Below, piece by piece: positions 7,522 to 17,150 of a stretch of 64,000 nucleotides of DNA (positions are counted from its first letter, which is position 1; every line of letters begins with the position of its first letter). Origin of the DNA: an uncultured Olsenella sp. GTDB lineage: Bacteria > Actinomycetota > Coriobacteriia > Coriobacteriales > Atopobiaceae. Made by a program: the position numbers and the translations under genes. Under the pieces are notes generated by a model. That model saw nothing but the letters and a program-made list of their open reading frames with translations. It ran no database searches and was not told the DNA's origin. The stretch spans positions 1-64,000 of the forward strand of contig CASEHX010000025.1 of the NCBI GenBank assembly GCA_949287905.1. The letters are read 5' to 3'.

Positions 7522-10500
7522 ATGAAGCATTCGCAAGGTAGGCACCGGTTCATGCCCCTGGAGGTGAGTTCTAGGGTTCGTCGCGTGACGGCGGGCGTTC
7601 TTACCGGCGCCCTCATGGTGACGGCGCTTCCGGCGATTACGCCTGTCATGGCGTCCGCCGCGGCCGCCAACTTCAAGGGTTCGCTCTCGAGCGTTACGAG
7701 CGTTGAGCCGAGCGGCGACAACCAGGTGAACATCACCTTCGATGCGGGCGGCGAGACCATCCAGGGTCGTATGACGTTCCTCGAGGACGGCATCATCCAC
7801 TACGTGGTTGACCCGACGGGCCAGTTCGCGGAGTACGCGACTCCCAACAGCTCCTCCCACACCGCACGCATTCAGGCCCAGCCTGACAGCTCCGACGTGT
7901 ATGACACGCCGGCAGAGGTTTCGGTCAACACCGAGGGCGACGCGTTCACCATCACTGCCGACGGGACCACGGTCTCCCTCGACAAGGACACGGCCCTCAT
8001 GACCATCTCCGATGGCGAGAACGTCGTCATGCAGGAGACCTCCCCGATTCAGTTCCAGGGCAACAAGACCGTTCAGACCCTCAGCGCCGATGAGGGCGAG
8101 AACTTCTTTGGCGGCGGCACCCAGAACGGCCGCTTCCTGCACACCGGCGACGTGATCTCCATCGCCAACACCAACAACTGGGTCGACGGCGGCGTTGCCT
8201 CCCCGAACCCGTTCTACTGGTCGAGCGACGGCTACGGCGTCCTGCGCAACACCTTCGCCCAGGGCTCCTACGACTTCGGTTCCACCACTGCCGGAACCGT
8301 TACGGCCACGCACAATGACAACAAGTACGACGCGTACATCTTCACGTCCGAGGCGGGGGACAACGCCTCCGTGGCGCAGGACCTCCTCACCGAGTACTTC
8401 ACGGTGACGGGCGACCCGGTCCTGCTCCCCGAGTACGCGTTCTATCTTGGTCACCTCAACGCGTACAACCGCGACGGTTGGTCCAACACGCAGGAGGGCA
8501 ACGGCAAGGCCTGGACGATCAAGGGCTCCGAGTCCGCCAGCTCTGCGGGTACGACCACCTATGAGTACGGCATGGCCGACGGCTACGTGGTTCCCGACGG
8601 CCACACCGCCGAGTCGCTCAACGGCCCAGATGAGGTTCTCACCGAGTCCGCCCAGAACTATCTCGGCGAGACTCCGTACGAGTTCTCCGCTCGTGCCGTC
8701 ATCGACGAGTACGGCAACTATGACATGCCGTTCGGCTGGTTCCTCCCCAACGACGGCTACGGCGCCGGCTACGGCCACAACGGCTATCAGGTGACCGGCG
8801 GCGTCAACTCCGACGGCTCCAGCTCCGCCGAGCGCCTTGCGGCGGTTGCCGCCAACGTTGAGAACCTCGGTGCGTTCTCCGAGTACGCCAACGCCAACGG
8901 CGTCGAGACCGGCCTCTGGACCCAGTCCAACCTCACGCCCGACTCCAACAACGGCACTCCCTGGCAGAAGCTTCGCGACTTCCAGGCCGAGGTCGAGACC
9001 GGCGGCGTCGCCGCCCTCAAGACCGATGTGGCGTGGGTCGGCTCGGGCTACTCCTTCGGCCTCAACGGCACGAAGCAGGCCTACGACATCGTGACCACCA
9101 CGGTCAACAAGCGTCCGAACATCGTCACCCTCGACGGTTGGGCGGGCACCCAGCGCTTTGGCGCCATCTGGACCGGCGACCAGACCGGCGGCCAGTGGGA
9201 GTACATCCGCTTCCACATCCCCACCTACATCGGCCAGAGCCTCTCGGGTAACCCCAACATCGGCTCCGACATGGACGGCATCTTCGGCGGCAGCGCGCTT
9301 ATCTCCACGCGTGACTACCAGTGGAAGACCTTCACCCCGCTCATGCTCGACATGGACGGCTGGGGAACCTATGCCAAGGCGCCGTACACCCACGGTGATC
9401 CCTACACCGGAATCAGCCGTATGTACCTCAAGCTGAAGGCTCAGCTCATGCCCTACATCTACACGAGCGCCGCTTCCGCGGCAAACGTCGATGGCTGGAC
9501 GGGCAACGACGACAACGGCCTTCCGATGATTCGCGCCATGCTCCTCGAGGACGACTCCGCTTACGCGGCCTCCGAGGCGACCCAGTATCAGTACATGTTC
9601 GGCGGCGACTTCCTCGTGGCTCCCATCTACCAGGACACCCAGGCCGACGACATGGGCAACGACGTCCGCAACAACATCTACCTCCCGGGCGATGACGACA
9701 CCATCTGGATCGACTACTGGAGCGGCGAGCAGTACCGCGGCGGCCAGGTCATCAACGGCTACGATGCTCCGCTCTGGAAGCTTCCGCTCTTCGTGAAGGC
9801 CAACGCCATCGTTCCGATGTACGAGGAGAACAACAACCCGAAGGCCGTCACCGAGACCAACCCCGACGGTCTCGACAAGACGCAGCGCGTCGTGGACTTC
9901 TATCCCGTCGACGGCGAGAACAGCTACGTCTCCTACGAGGACGACGGCATCTCCATCACCAACGAGACCGTCGAGGACGAGTCCTACGGCGTCATCGACA
10001 ACATCTCCTACAACGGTCACGTGGAGACGAAGTTCACCTCCAAGGTTGACGGCACCACCGCCACGCTCGCGGCCGAGCCCTCTACGGGTAACTATGACGG
10101 CTACGACTCCAACCGCTCCACCACCTTCAAGGTGAGCGTGTCCGCCAAGCCGGAGAGCATCGTCGCCAGCAACGGCCAGACCGAGCTCAAGGTGACCGAG
10201 GTCGAGGACAAGGCGGCCTTCGACGCTGCCACGCCCGAGGCCGGCGAGGCCATCTACCTCTACGACGAGTCCCCCGCCCTCGAGACCTATGCTCCCGAGG
10301 AGGAGGAAGAGTTCGCCGAGATGGTGGCTGACGTCCACAACTCGCCCAAGGTCTACGTGAAGTTTGCCGAGACCGACGTTCAGACCGACGCGCAGACGCT
10401 CGTCATCAACGGCTTTGCCAACGAGGGCGACCTCGGGGCCAACACCCTCAACCCCAACCTCGACGTTCCCCAGAACGTCAGGGCTCCGGAGGAGACCATC

Positions 10501-13500
10501 ACCCCCACGAGCATTCAGGTCGAGTGGGACGCCGTCGATGGTGCCACCTCCTACGAGATCAAGGTTGACGGCACCCTCAACTCCGTGGGCGACGCGACCA
10601 GCTACGTCCACTCTGACCTCGCCTACAACAGCACCCACACCTATCAGGTGCGCGCGCGCAACGCCGAGGGCTATTCCGAGTGGACCGAGCCGATCGAGTT
10701 CACCTCCGCGCTCGACCCGTGGCGCAACACGCCCGTCCCCGTCAGCGTTGGCTGGACCGGCAACATCTGGGGCAACCACAACGCCGGGCTCGCCTTCGAC
10801 CACATCATCCAGACCGGTGACGGTGGCTTCCACTCCAACAACGGCGGCCTCAACGAGCTCATGACCATCGACTACGGCATGGTCTACCAGTTCGAGGACT
10901 TCGACTACTATCAGCGTGACGACGCCGGCAACGGCACCGTCACCCAGATGAAGATCGAGTGGAGCCTCGACGGCAACACCTGGGAGGAGACGACGGTCAA
11001 CTTCGAGGCCAACGGCAAGATGCAGACTGTCGACTTCCTCGCGCTCAACGACGGTCAGCCGATCGTTGCCCGCTACATCCGCCTGACCGCGCTCAAGTCC
11101 GTGGGCACGTTCTTCTCCGCGGCGGAGCTCGCGTTCAACATCGTTGACGGCACCGAGGGCTTTGAGCTCGGCAGCACCGTCTCGCCTGGCACTGTTGGCG
11201 AGGAGGACTACGGCAACCTCAACAACTACAAGGGCGTCGAGAACCACGGCGACTTCGCCGACACCTTTGAGAGCCAGATCGTCAAGGGCTACGGAGACAT
11301 CAACGGCAACGGCGCCTACGAGGTGTACGACTACGCCTACACGATGTTCAAGCTCGACGGCGGCACCAAGCAGGAAGGCGACGTCTCCGGCAGCATCGCG
11401 CTGATCCCGAGCGCCAACTCCGTCAAGCAGGGCGACGTGATCACCGTTGACCTGTACGCCTCCGGCGCGACCAACGTCAACGCCTACGGCTCGCTGGTGC
11501 ACTTCAACTCGGCCGACTTCGAGGTCGTCGAGAACAGCATCATGCAGAACGCCTACACCGGCACCATGGAGAACCTGTCCATCAGCAGGGACTTCGGTGA
11601 CGGCATCACGTCGGTGAACCTCGCGTTTGCCAACCGCGGCGACAAGGACCTCTACAGCGGCACCGACGTGCTCGCGAGCTTCCAGCTCCGTGCGCTGAAG
11701 GACATCGACAACGTTGCCCTCGAGTCCACCTCGTGGCTCATTGGCCCGGCGTACGACACCGTCGAGGTTGTCGACGATGGCTCCGGCGTCGTGTTCCCGG
11801 ACGTCCCGCAGGTTGAGTCCGCCGAGTACGCGCAGGATGCGTTCGACATCACCATCACGAACGAGGCCCTGCCCGAGACCGACGACGGCACCAACGTCAC
11901 GCTGATCTCGCAGCGCGGCACCTTCGACCAGCTCTTCGACAACGTGAAGTACCACGACGGCAGCGCCGGCACCGGCGTCTGGGAGTTCAAGTGGAACGGG
12001 AACGAGTACACCATCTTCCCGACCACCATGCACTTCGACTTCAAGCAGGCGTCTCCGCTCTCTGACGTTGTGGTCACCAACCGCGTCAACGCCAGCGGCA
12101 CCGTGGGCGGCAACGGCTACATCAAGAGCATCGAGGCCACCCTGCGCTTCGAGGACGGCACCACCGAGACCTTCTCCGGCGGTGACTATGCCACCAGCGC
12201 GGCAGCCTACACCTTCGCGCCCTCTGCCGAGAACGCGGACAAGCTCGTTGCTGGCATCGACATCACCTACATCGACGCCAACAACTCCGCCGCCGGGTGC
12301 CTCACTGTCTCCGAGATCGACTTCAACTACGAGACCGAGGGTGTCTCCGTCGATCGCATCGAGCTTGGCGATAACGAGACCGAGCTCTACACCGGCGAGC
12401 TCTCCCGTGTGGACGCGCGCGCCGTCACGACCAACGACGCCTACCCGTACGTGACCGTCGAGAGCTCCGACGCCTCCATCGTGAGCACGGTCGCCACCAC
12501 GGACGCCGACGGCAACATCGCCTGGTTCATCCGCGGCAACAAGCCCGGTAAGGCCACGATCACGGTCTTCTCGCCGATGGACGAGGAAGTCAGCGAGTCC
12601 TACGAGGTGACGGTCCTCGAGGGTGTGGACACCTCCGCGCTCACCGCCGCCCTCCAGGCCGCCGGCAAGTACTCCTCCTCCGCCTACACCGAGGACAGCT
12701 ACGCCAAGCTTGACGCTGCGGTCAAGGCTGCCCAGGAGCTCCTTGAGACCGAGGGCTACACCGCCAACGATGTCGCCGAGGCCGTCACGGCCATCGAGGA
12801 CGCCATTGAGGGCCTTGCGATGCGTCCGGTCGCCGAGGACACGCTCATCAACACGAGCGCCGAGACCGACGTCAAGGTTGTTGGCCAGTCGAGCCAGATG
12901 CTCGCATCTACCGGCGAGGACGGCGAGGTTGATAACGTCCTCGACTACGATGACCAGAGCTATTGGCACTCCAACTACCTGAACGCGGTCTATATGCCGC
13001 AGTACCTGATCTTTGACCTGGGCGCCGAGTATGACCTCACCGACGTCACCTTCCTGCCGCGTCAGAACGGCACCAACGGTGACATCTTCGAGGTTGAGAT
13101 TCTCTCCGCCGCGAGCGCCGAGGACCTCCAGGCCTATGCCGACAACGGCTATGAGGCTGCCAAGGGCTCCACGGTCGTGAGCCTGGGCACTTTCGAGTAC
13201 GCCAACAACGGAAAGACCCTGACCAACCGTACCGACTGGCAGCAGGCAGCCTTTGGGTCGCAGACCACGCAGTACGTGATGTTCAAGGTCAACCACTCTG
13301 GTGGAGACGTTCAGGACAGCTACTGCAGCGCCTCCGAGGTTCGCTTCTACGGCACCAAGACCGGTGGCACCACGCCGACCGTTGACAAGACCGCTCTCCA
13401 GGAGCTCGTCAACACCATCACCGCAGAGGACCTCAAGGCCGAGGACTACACCGAGGGCACGTGGACCCCGTTCGCCAACGCCCTTGCCGACGCTCAGCGT

Positions 13501-14742
13501 CTGCTTGACGACGCCGATGCGACGCAGACCGAGGTCGATCAGGCTAAGACCGCTCTTGAGACCGCCTACAACGGTCTCAAGAAGACCGAGATTCCGCCGG
13601 TGGAGACGCCTGACAAGAGCGAGCTTGAGGCTCTCGTCAACAAGGTGAAGGACACCGACACCTCCGCCTACACCGAGGAGACGGCCACTCGCTTCGAGAA
13701 CGCCCTCGCTGGCGCTCAGACCATCCTCGACAAGGAGGATGCGACCCAGGAGCAGATCAACGCCGCCTGGAACGAGCTCAAGGAGGCATTCGACGGCCTT
13801 GCCAAGCCTGTCGTCGACAAGTCCGCGCTTGAGGCTTATGTCGCGCAGGTTAAGGACACCGACGTTGATGCCTACACCGACGAGACCGCCGCTGCGTTCA
13901 GCTCGGCCCTCACGGCCGCCAAGAGCGTCCTTGATAAGGACGACGCAACGCAGGACGAGGTCGATGGCGCGCTGGCCAAGCTCACGGCTGCTTTCGAGGC
14001 GCTTGAGGAGAAGGGCGAGCCCGAGCCGCCTGCGGTCAACTTCGACGACCTCAACGCTGCCATCGAGGCCTCCGGCGTCCTGAACGAGGACGACTACACG
14101 GCCGAGTCCTGGTCCGACTTCCAGGCTGCGCTCGACGCCGCCAAGGCTGTCGCGGCCAACAAGGACGCCACGCAGGAGCAGGTCGACGAGGCTCTTGCCA
14201 ACCTCCAAGCCGCTCATGAGGCGCTTGACCCGAAGCCTGACACTCCTGTCGTCGACAAGTTCGCGCTTTCCGAGGCCATCAACAAGGCAGAGGCAACCGA
14301 CACGACCGGCAAGACCGAGGAGTCTGTGGCTGCGCTCAACGACGCGATCAAGGCTGCTCAGGCCGTCGTGGCTGACGAGAACGCCACGCAGGAGCAGGTC
14401 GACGAGGCTCTTGCCAAGCTCCAGGCCGCCCTCGAGGGCCTCGAGGACGTCACCGAGAAGCCCGGCGGCGACGACCAGAAGCCTGGCGGAGACGACCAGA
14501 AGCCTGGCGGCGACGACCAGAAGCCCGGCGACGACCAGAAGCCTGGTGGAGACGACCAGAAGCCTGGCGGCGACACCACCAAGCCTGGCGACGACGGCCA
14601 GCAGGGCGGCAGCCAGCAGGGTGGCAGCAGCCAGCAGGGCGGCGGCCTTGCCCAGACGAGTGACCCGACGTCCTTCGTCGCGGTTCTCGCCACGGCACTT
14701 GCCGGCGCCGGCGCGCTCGCTATCTCCCGCAAGCGTCGCTAG
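7522..14742 (+). CDS. Giant sortase-anchored GH31 glycoside hydrolase
   Basis: A secreted, wall-bound 2406-residue enzyme. After a signal peptide (MKHSQG...ALPAITPVMASAAAA, cleaved near residue 50) come a GH31 N-terminal beta-sandwich and a TIM barrel with likely nucleophile Asp502 (KTDVAWVG) and acid/base Asp553 (GDQTGG). Then follow FN3 (about 983-1070), a CBM32/discoidin-like module, a dockerin-like segment (about 1255-1290), a cohesin-like domain (about 1293-1425), another beta module, a Big2-like domain, a FIVAR repeat, a second CBM32-like module, five more FIVAR repeats, a PGGDDQK-rich linker and the sorting signal LAQTSD with hydrophobic tail and SRKRR. Domain edges are approximate. 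The signature fits GH31 enzymes acting on alpha-linked host glycans, but the substrate is inferred. RBS GAGGAAAGGCGG precedes ATG 7522. Confidence 0.9.
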   Translation: MKHSQGRHRFMPLEVSSRVRRVTAGVLTGALMVTALPAITPVMASAAAANFKGSLSSVTSVEPSGDNQVNITFDAGGETIQGRMTFLEDGIIHYVVDPTGQFAEYATPNSSSHTARIQAQPDSSDVYDTPAEVSVNTEGDAFTITADGTTVSLDKDTALMTISDGENVVMQETSPIQFQGNKTVQTLSADEGENFFGGGTQNGRFLHTGDVISIANTNNWVDGGVASPNPFYWSSDGYGVLRNTFAQGSYDFGSTTAGTVTATHNDNKYDAYIFTSEAGDNASVAQDLLTEYFTVTGDPVLLPEYAFYLGHLNAYNRDGWSNTQEGNGKAWTIKGSESASSAGTTTYEYGMADGYVVPDGHTAESLNGPDEVLTESAQNYLGETPYEFSARAVIDEYGNYDMPFGWFLPNDGYGAGYGHNGYQVTGGVNSDGSSSAERLAAVAANVENLGAFSEYANANGVETGLWTQSNLTPDSNNGTPWQKLRDFQAEVETGGVAALKTDVAWVGSGYSFGLNGTKQAYDIVTTTVNKRPNIVTLDGWAGTQRFGAIWTGDQTGGQWEYIRFHIPTYIGQSLSGNPNIGSDMDGIFGGSALISTRDYQWKTFTPLMLDMDGWGTYAKAPYTHGDPYTGISRMYLKLKAQLMPYIYTSAASAANVDGWTGNDDNGLPMIRAMLLEDDSAYAASEATQYQYMFGGDFLVAPIYQDTQADDMGNDVRNNIYLPGDDDTIWIDYWSGEQYRGGQVINGYDAPLWKLPLFVKANAIVPMYEENNNPKAVTETNPDGLDKTQRVVDFYPVDGENSYVSYEDDGISITNETVEDESYGVIDNISYNGHVETKFTSKVDGTTATLAAEPSTGNYDGYDSNRSTTFKVSVSAKPESIVASNGQTELKVTEVEDKAAFDAATPEAGEAIYLYDESPALETYAPEEEEEFAEMVADVHNSPKVYVKFAETDVQTDAQTLVINGFANEGDLGANTLNPNLDVPQNVRAPEETITPTSIQVEWDAVDGATSYEIKVDGTLNSVGDATSYVHSDLAYNSTHTYQVRARNAEGYSEWTEPIEFTSALDPWRNTPVPVSVGWTGNIWGNHNAGLAFDHIIQTGDGGFHSNNGGLNELMTIDYGMVYQFEDFDYYQRDDAGNGTVTQMKIEWSLDGNTWEETTVNFEANGKMQTVDFLALNDGQPIVARYIRLTALKSVGTFFSAAELAFNIVDGTEGFELGSTVSPGTVGEEDYGNLNNYKGVENHGDFADTFESQIVKGYGDINGNGAYEVYDYAYTMFKLDGGTKQEGDVSGSIALIPSANSVKQGDVITVDLYASGATNVNAYGSLVHFNSADFEVVENSIMQNAYTGTMENLSISRDFGDGITSVNLAFANRGDKDLYSGTDVLASFQLRALKDIDNVALESTSWLIGPAYDTVEVVDDGSGVVFPDVPQVESAEYAQDAFDITITNEALPETDDGTNVTLISQRGTFDQLFDNVKYHDGSAGTGVWEFKWNGNEYTIFPTTMHFDFKQASPLSDVVVTNRVNASGTVGGNGYIKSIEATLRFEDGTTETFSGGDYATSAAAYTFAPSAENADKLVAGIDITYIDANNSAAGCLTVSEIDFNYETEGVSVDRIELGDNETELYTGELSRVDARAVTTNDAYPYVTVESSDASIVSTVATTDADGNIAWFIRGNKPGKATITVFSPMDEEVSESYEVTVLEGVDTSALTAALQAAGKYSSSAYTEDSYAKLDAAVKAAQELLETEGYTANDVAEAVTAIEDAIEGLAMRPVAEDTLINTSAETDVKVVGQSSQMLASTGEDGEVDNVLDYDDQSYWHSNYLNAVYMPQYLIFDLGAEYDLTDVTFLPRQNGTNGDIFEVEILSAASAEDLQAYADNGYEAAKGSTVVSLGTFEYANNGKTLTNRTDWQQAAFGSQTTQYVMFKVNHSGGDVQDSYCSASEVRFYGTKTGGTTPTVDKTALQELVNTITAEDLKAEDYTEGTWTPFANALADAQRLLDDADATQTEVDQAKTALETAYNGLKKTEIPPVETPDKSELEALVNKVKDTDTSAYTEETATRFENALAGAQTILDKEDATQEQINAAWNELKEAFDGLAKPVVDKSALEAYVAQVKDTDVDAYTDETAAAFSSALTAAKSVLDKDDATQDEVDGALAKLTAAFEALEEKGEPEPPAVNFDDLNAAIEASGVLNEDDYTAESWSDFQAALDAAKAVAANKDATQEQVDEALANLQAAHEALDPKPDTPVVDKFALSEAINKAEATDTTGKTEESVAALNDAIKAAQAVVADENATQEQVDEALAKLQAALEGLEDVTEKPGGDDQKPGGDDQKPGGDDQKPGDDQKPGGDDQKPGGDTTKPGDDGQQGGSQQGGSSQQGGGLAQTSDPTSFVAVLATALAGAGALAISRKRR

Positions 14743-14778
14743 TTCCACCTCCGGCTTAGCCGGAACATAGCTCCAAGA

Positions 14779-14810
14779 GGGGGCGGCCCGATTCCTCGGG
14801 TCGCCCCTTT
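14779..14810 (+). terminator. Terminator of the GH31 gene
   Basis: GGGGGCGGCCCGA pairs, with G-T pairs, with TCGGGTCGCCCC around TTCC, followed by TTT. Confidence 0.8.
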
Positions 14811-14932
14811 CTGCGCCGCTAGGATGGCAATACTTGCCGTACGCCGGCAAATCTGTGGAAAGTCTTTTGCACAGGTTGGATTGTGCAGCTGTTCTGATAC
14901 CTTAGGCAAATCATCCGGTCAAAGGTGGCGCT

Positions 14933-15103
14933 ATGATTGTTGAGACTCTTGAGAGACAACAAAAGCAAGACCTCGCCGAGCTGCGCGAGCTCGTGAAGGG
15001 TAATCGTTCGAGCGCTGCGGAGATGGTGCGTGAATGGTTGTTGTCTGCAAAATTGATTGACAAGGATGGCAGGCTGGCGCAGCCCTATGCGAACATACGC
15101 TAG
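14933..15103 (+). CDS. Small protein of the ART-like cassette (possible antitoxin)
   Basis: A 56-residue protein, MIVETLERQQKQDLAELREL then VKGNRSSAAEMVREWLLSAK and LIDKDGRLAQPYANIR. It is mostly helical and charged, ending in a short 'DKDGRLAQPY' tail. It lies 8 bp before the ADP-ribosyltransferase-like gene and shares its lower GC. Being small, first and tightly linked, it may be an antitoxin or partner of the downstream protein; this is inference from arrangement only. Start ATG 14933 follows AAAGGTGGCGCT. Confidence 0.6.
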   Translation: MIVETLERQQKQDLAELRELVKGNRSSAAEMVREWLLSAKLIDKDGRLAQPYANIR

Positions 15104-15111
15104 GCGGTTGT

Positions 15112-15729
15112 ATGTACTCAAGACTTCCGAGCCTTGTGATTGGGTTTCATGGCTGCGACGCAGCAACGTTTAACAGTGTGGTTTGTGAAGGGGAAGAGCT
15201 CCATCCAAGCCTGAATGATTATGATTGGCTTGGAAACGGGGTCTACTTCTGGGAGCAGAACTACGACCGAGCGTTTCAATGGGCGCAAGATCAGGCAAAG
15301 CGGGGAAGGATTCAGGCACCGGCGGTAATCGGCGCCGTAATTGATCTTGGCTACTGCCTTAACCTCACCGATAGTCACTATCTAGTTCTCCTCAGAAATG
15401 AGTACGAAATCATGCGGGAAGAGTTTGATCTTCTCGGTATTGATATGCCGGAGAACCGCGGCGTCACTGAAGACCGACTACTAAGAGTTCTTGATTGCGC
15501 CGTTGTTGAGCATCTGCACCAGAGGATGGCGAGGCGCAAGGCGTGTGGGGACGCCGAGGGAATCGAGCCATTTGACTCTGCGAGGGGTCTGTTCTCCGAG
15601 GGCGGCTTCATCTATCCTGGCGCAGGAATCAAAGAGAAGACCCACGTTCAAATCTGCGTGAGAAACCCAAACTGCATTAAAGGCTATTTTTCTCCCCGAA
15701 CCGTTAATGAGGCGTGGAGGATTCCGTAA
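15112..15729 (+). CDS. PARP/ADP-ribosyltransferase-like protein (candidate toxin)
   Basis: A 205-residue protein. Its N-terminal pattern GFHGC (about 11-15), then DYDWLGNGVYFWEQNYDRAF (about 37-56), resembles the NAD-binding 'YHG...G.GxYf' core of PARP-like and DUF3990-type ADP-ribosyltransferase folds found in phage, defence and toxin-antitoxin loci. A likely third catalytic residue cannot be fixed by eye. No signal peptide. Base composition is clearly AT-richer than the flanking genes, suggesting transfer. It is sandwiched between two small genes (14933-15103 and 15714-15890). The start at 15112 is the first in-frame ATG after the small upstream gene. Function is not proven. Confidence 0.7.
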   Translation: MYSRLPSLVIGFHGCDAATFNSVVCEGEELHPSLNDYDWLGNGVYFWEQNYDRAFQWAQDQAKRGRIQAPAVIGAVIDLGYCLNLTDSHYLVLLRNEYEIMREEFDLLGIDMPENRGVTEDRLLRVLDCAVVEHLHQRMARRKACGDAEGIEPFDSARGLFSEGGFIYPGAGIKEKTHVQICVRNPNCIKGYFSPRTVNEAWRIP

Positions 15730-15890
15730 TCAGGCTTCTGCGGGGCGAGCACACTATCGACCCCGAGTCGATACGAGACCCTTTGCCCCTATTGTACGCG
15801 CTTGAAAAAGTGGGCAATCTTGGCATGTGCTGGCGCGCCCTTCGTTGGATTCCAACATTTGAACACCCTGTGAGCGCAAATTTCACCTAG
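15714..15890 (+). CDS. Small overlapping protein downstream of the ART-like gene
   Basis: A 58-residue frame starting at GTG 15714, overlapping the end of the ART-like gene by 16 bp and ending at TAG 15888-15890. It reads VEDSVIRLLRGEHTIDPESI, RDPLPLLYALEKVGNLGMCW and then RALRWIPTFEHPVSANFT. The composition is protein-like and the overlap suggests translational coupling. It could be the antitoxin or an accessory subunit. An alternative 31-codon frame from an ATG a few bases upstream is less protein-like. Confidence 0.5.
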   Translation: MEDSVIRLLRGEHTIDPESIRDPLPLLYALEKVGNLGMCWRALRWIPTFEHPVSANFT

Positions 15891-15962
15891 CCTGACCAGC
15901 GGAGCTGCGCTATACTCTTAAGGCTTTTCCACAGAGCCCCGTAATCTCTGACAAAAAGCACG

Positions 15963-15981
15963 GCGGTTTGTCCAGAAACCG
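15963..15981 (+). promoter_or_regulatory. Small leader hairpin before rplM
   Basis: CGGTTT, a six-base loop and AAACCG form a short stem 31 bp before the rplM start. L13 genes in several bacteria carry autoregulatory leaders; whether this is one is not shown. Confidence 0.3.
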
Positions 15982-16011
15982 TCATCCAAGCAGGTACGTA
16001 GGAGGAGTCAA

Positions 16012-16452
16012 GTGAAGAAGTCGACTCAGTTCGCCAAGGCTGGTGAAGTCGAGCGCAAGTGGGTGCTCATCGACGCCGAGGGCGCGACGCTCGGCCGTCT
16101 GGCCACCACCGCCGCCATGATTCTTCGTGGCAAGAACAAGCCGCAGTACACCCCCAACGCCGACACCGGTGACTTCGTCGTCGTCATCAACGCCGACAAG
16201 GTCGTCCTCACGGGCGTCAAGGCTGATCACAAGCAGTACTGGCGCTACTCCGGCTATCTCGGCGGCCTCAAGCTCGAGAGCTTCCGCGAGGCCATGGAGA
16301 AGCACCCCGAGCGTGTTGTTGAGCACGCCATCAAGGGCATGCTCCCCAAGACCACCCTCGGCCGCAAGCAGGGCACCAAGCTCAAGGTCTACGCCGGCCC
16401 TGAGCACCCGCACACGGCCCAGAACCCCGTCAAGATTGATTGGAGGGCCTAA
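16012..16452 (+). CDS. rplM: 50S ribosomal protein L13 (uL13)
   Basis: A 146-residue early-assembly 23S rRNA-binding protein. Typical L13 segments are [19 protein letters not shown] (about 18-36), [20 protein letters not shown] and the C-terminal [13 protein letters not shown]. The start is GTG 16012, chosen for the GGAGGAG ribosome site six bases upstream. It is followed after 2 bp by rpsI, the conserved L13-S9 operon. Confidence 0.97.
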   Translation: MKKSTQFAKAGEVERKWVLIDAEGATLGRLATTAAMILRGKNKPQYTPNADTGDFVVVINADKVVLTGVKADHKQYWRYSGYLGGLKLESFREAMEKHPERVVEHAIKGMLPKTTLGRKQGTKLKVYAGPEHPHTAQNPVKIDWRA

Positions 16453-16454
16453 CG

Positions 16455-16850
<396 letters not shown>

Positions 16851-16874
16851 TACTTCTCGTCATACGCTTTGCCT

Positions 16875-16902
16875 GGGACCCGTCGCAGCCGCGGCGGGTC
16901 CC
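16875..16902 (+). terminator. Terminator of rplM-rpsI
   Basis: GGGACCCGTCGC and GCGGCGGGTCCC form a 12-bp stem (one G-T pair) around AGCC, followed by TTCTT. The rest of the gap to glmM shows no gene. Confidence 0.8.
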
Positions 16903-17150
16903 TTCTTGTACGACGGTCTCCGCCTCGCACCCGCTTCGCTCAGAGCCACGCCGGGAGTACGGGATCCGAGCGGACGCGCTGCGCCTCGCACGTCACCTGG
17001 CGGCAAGAGGCGCGGCCGGTCTGTGGGGTTTGTTGCCGGTTTGGGCGAGAAGAACGTCTCCTCTTGCATTTGTGCAACAATGAGTGGGTCTTTTTGCCAA
17101 GACCACTTGGGTCCGTTTGTTGTCAGGGCCCGTGGGGAAAGGAAGCTGAA

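Noticed and set aside
7411..14850. Open frame of about 2479 codons antisense to the GH31 gene
   Set aside because: It is the mirror of strong third-position G/C codon use in the real gene. It has no ribosome site and no recognisable domain, whereas the sense strand has a signal peptide, catalytic motifs and repeats.
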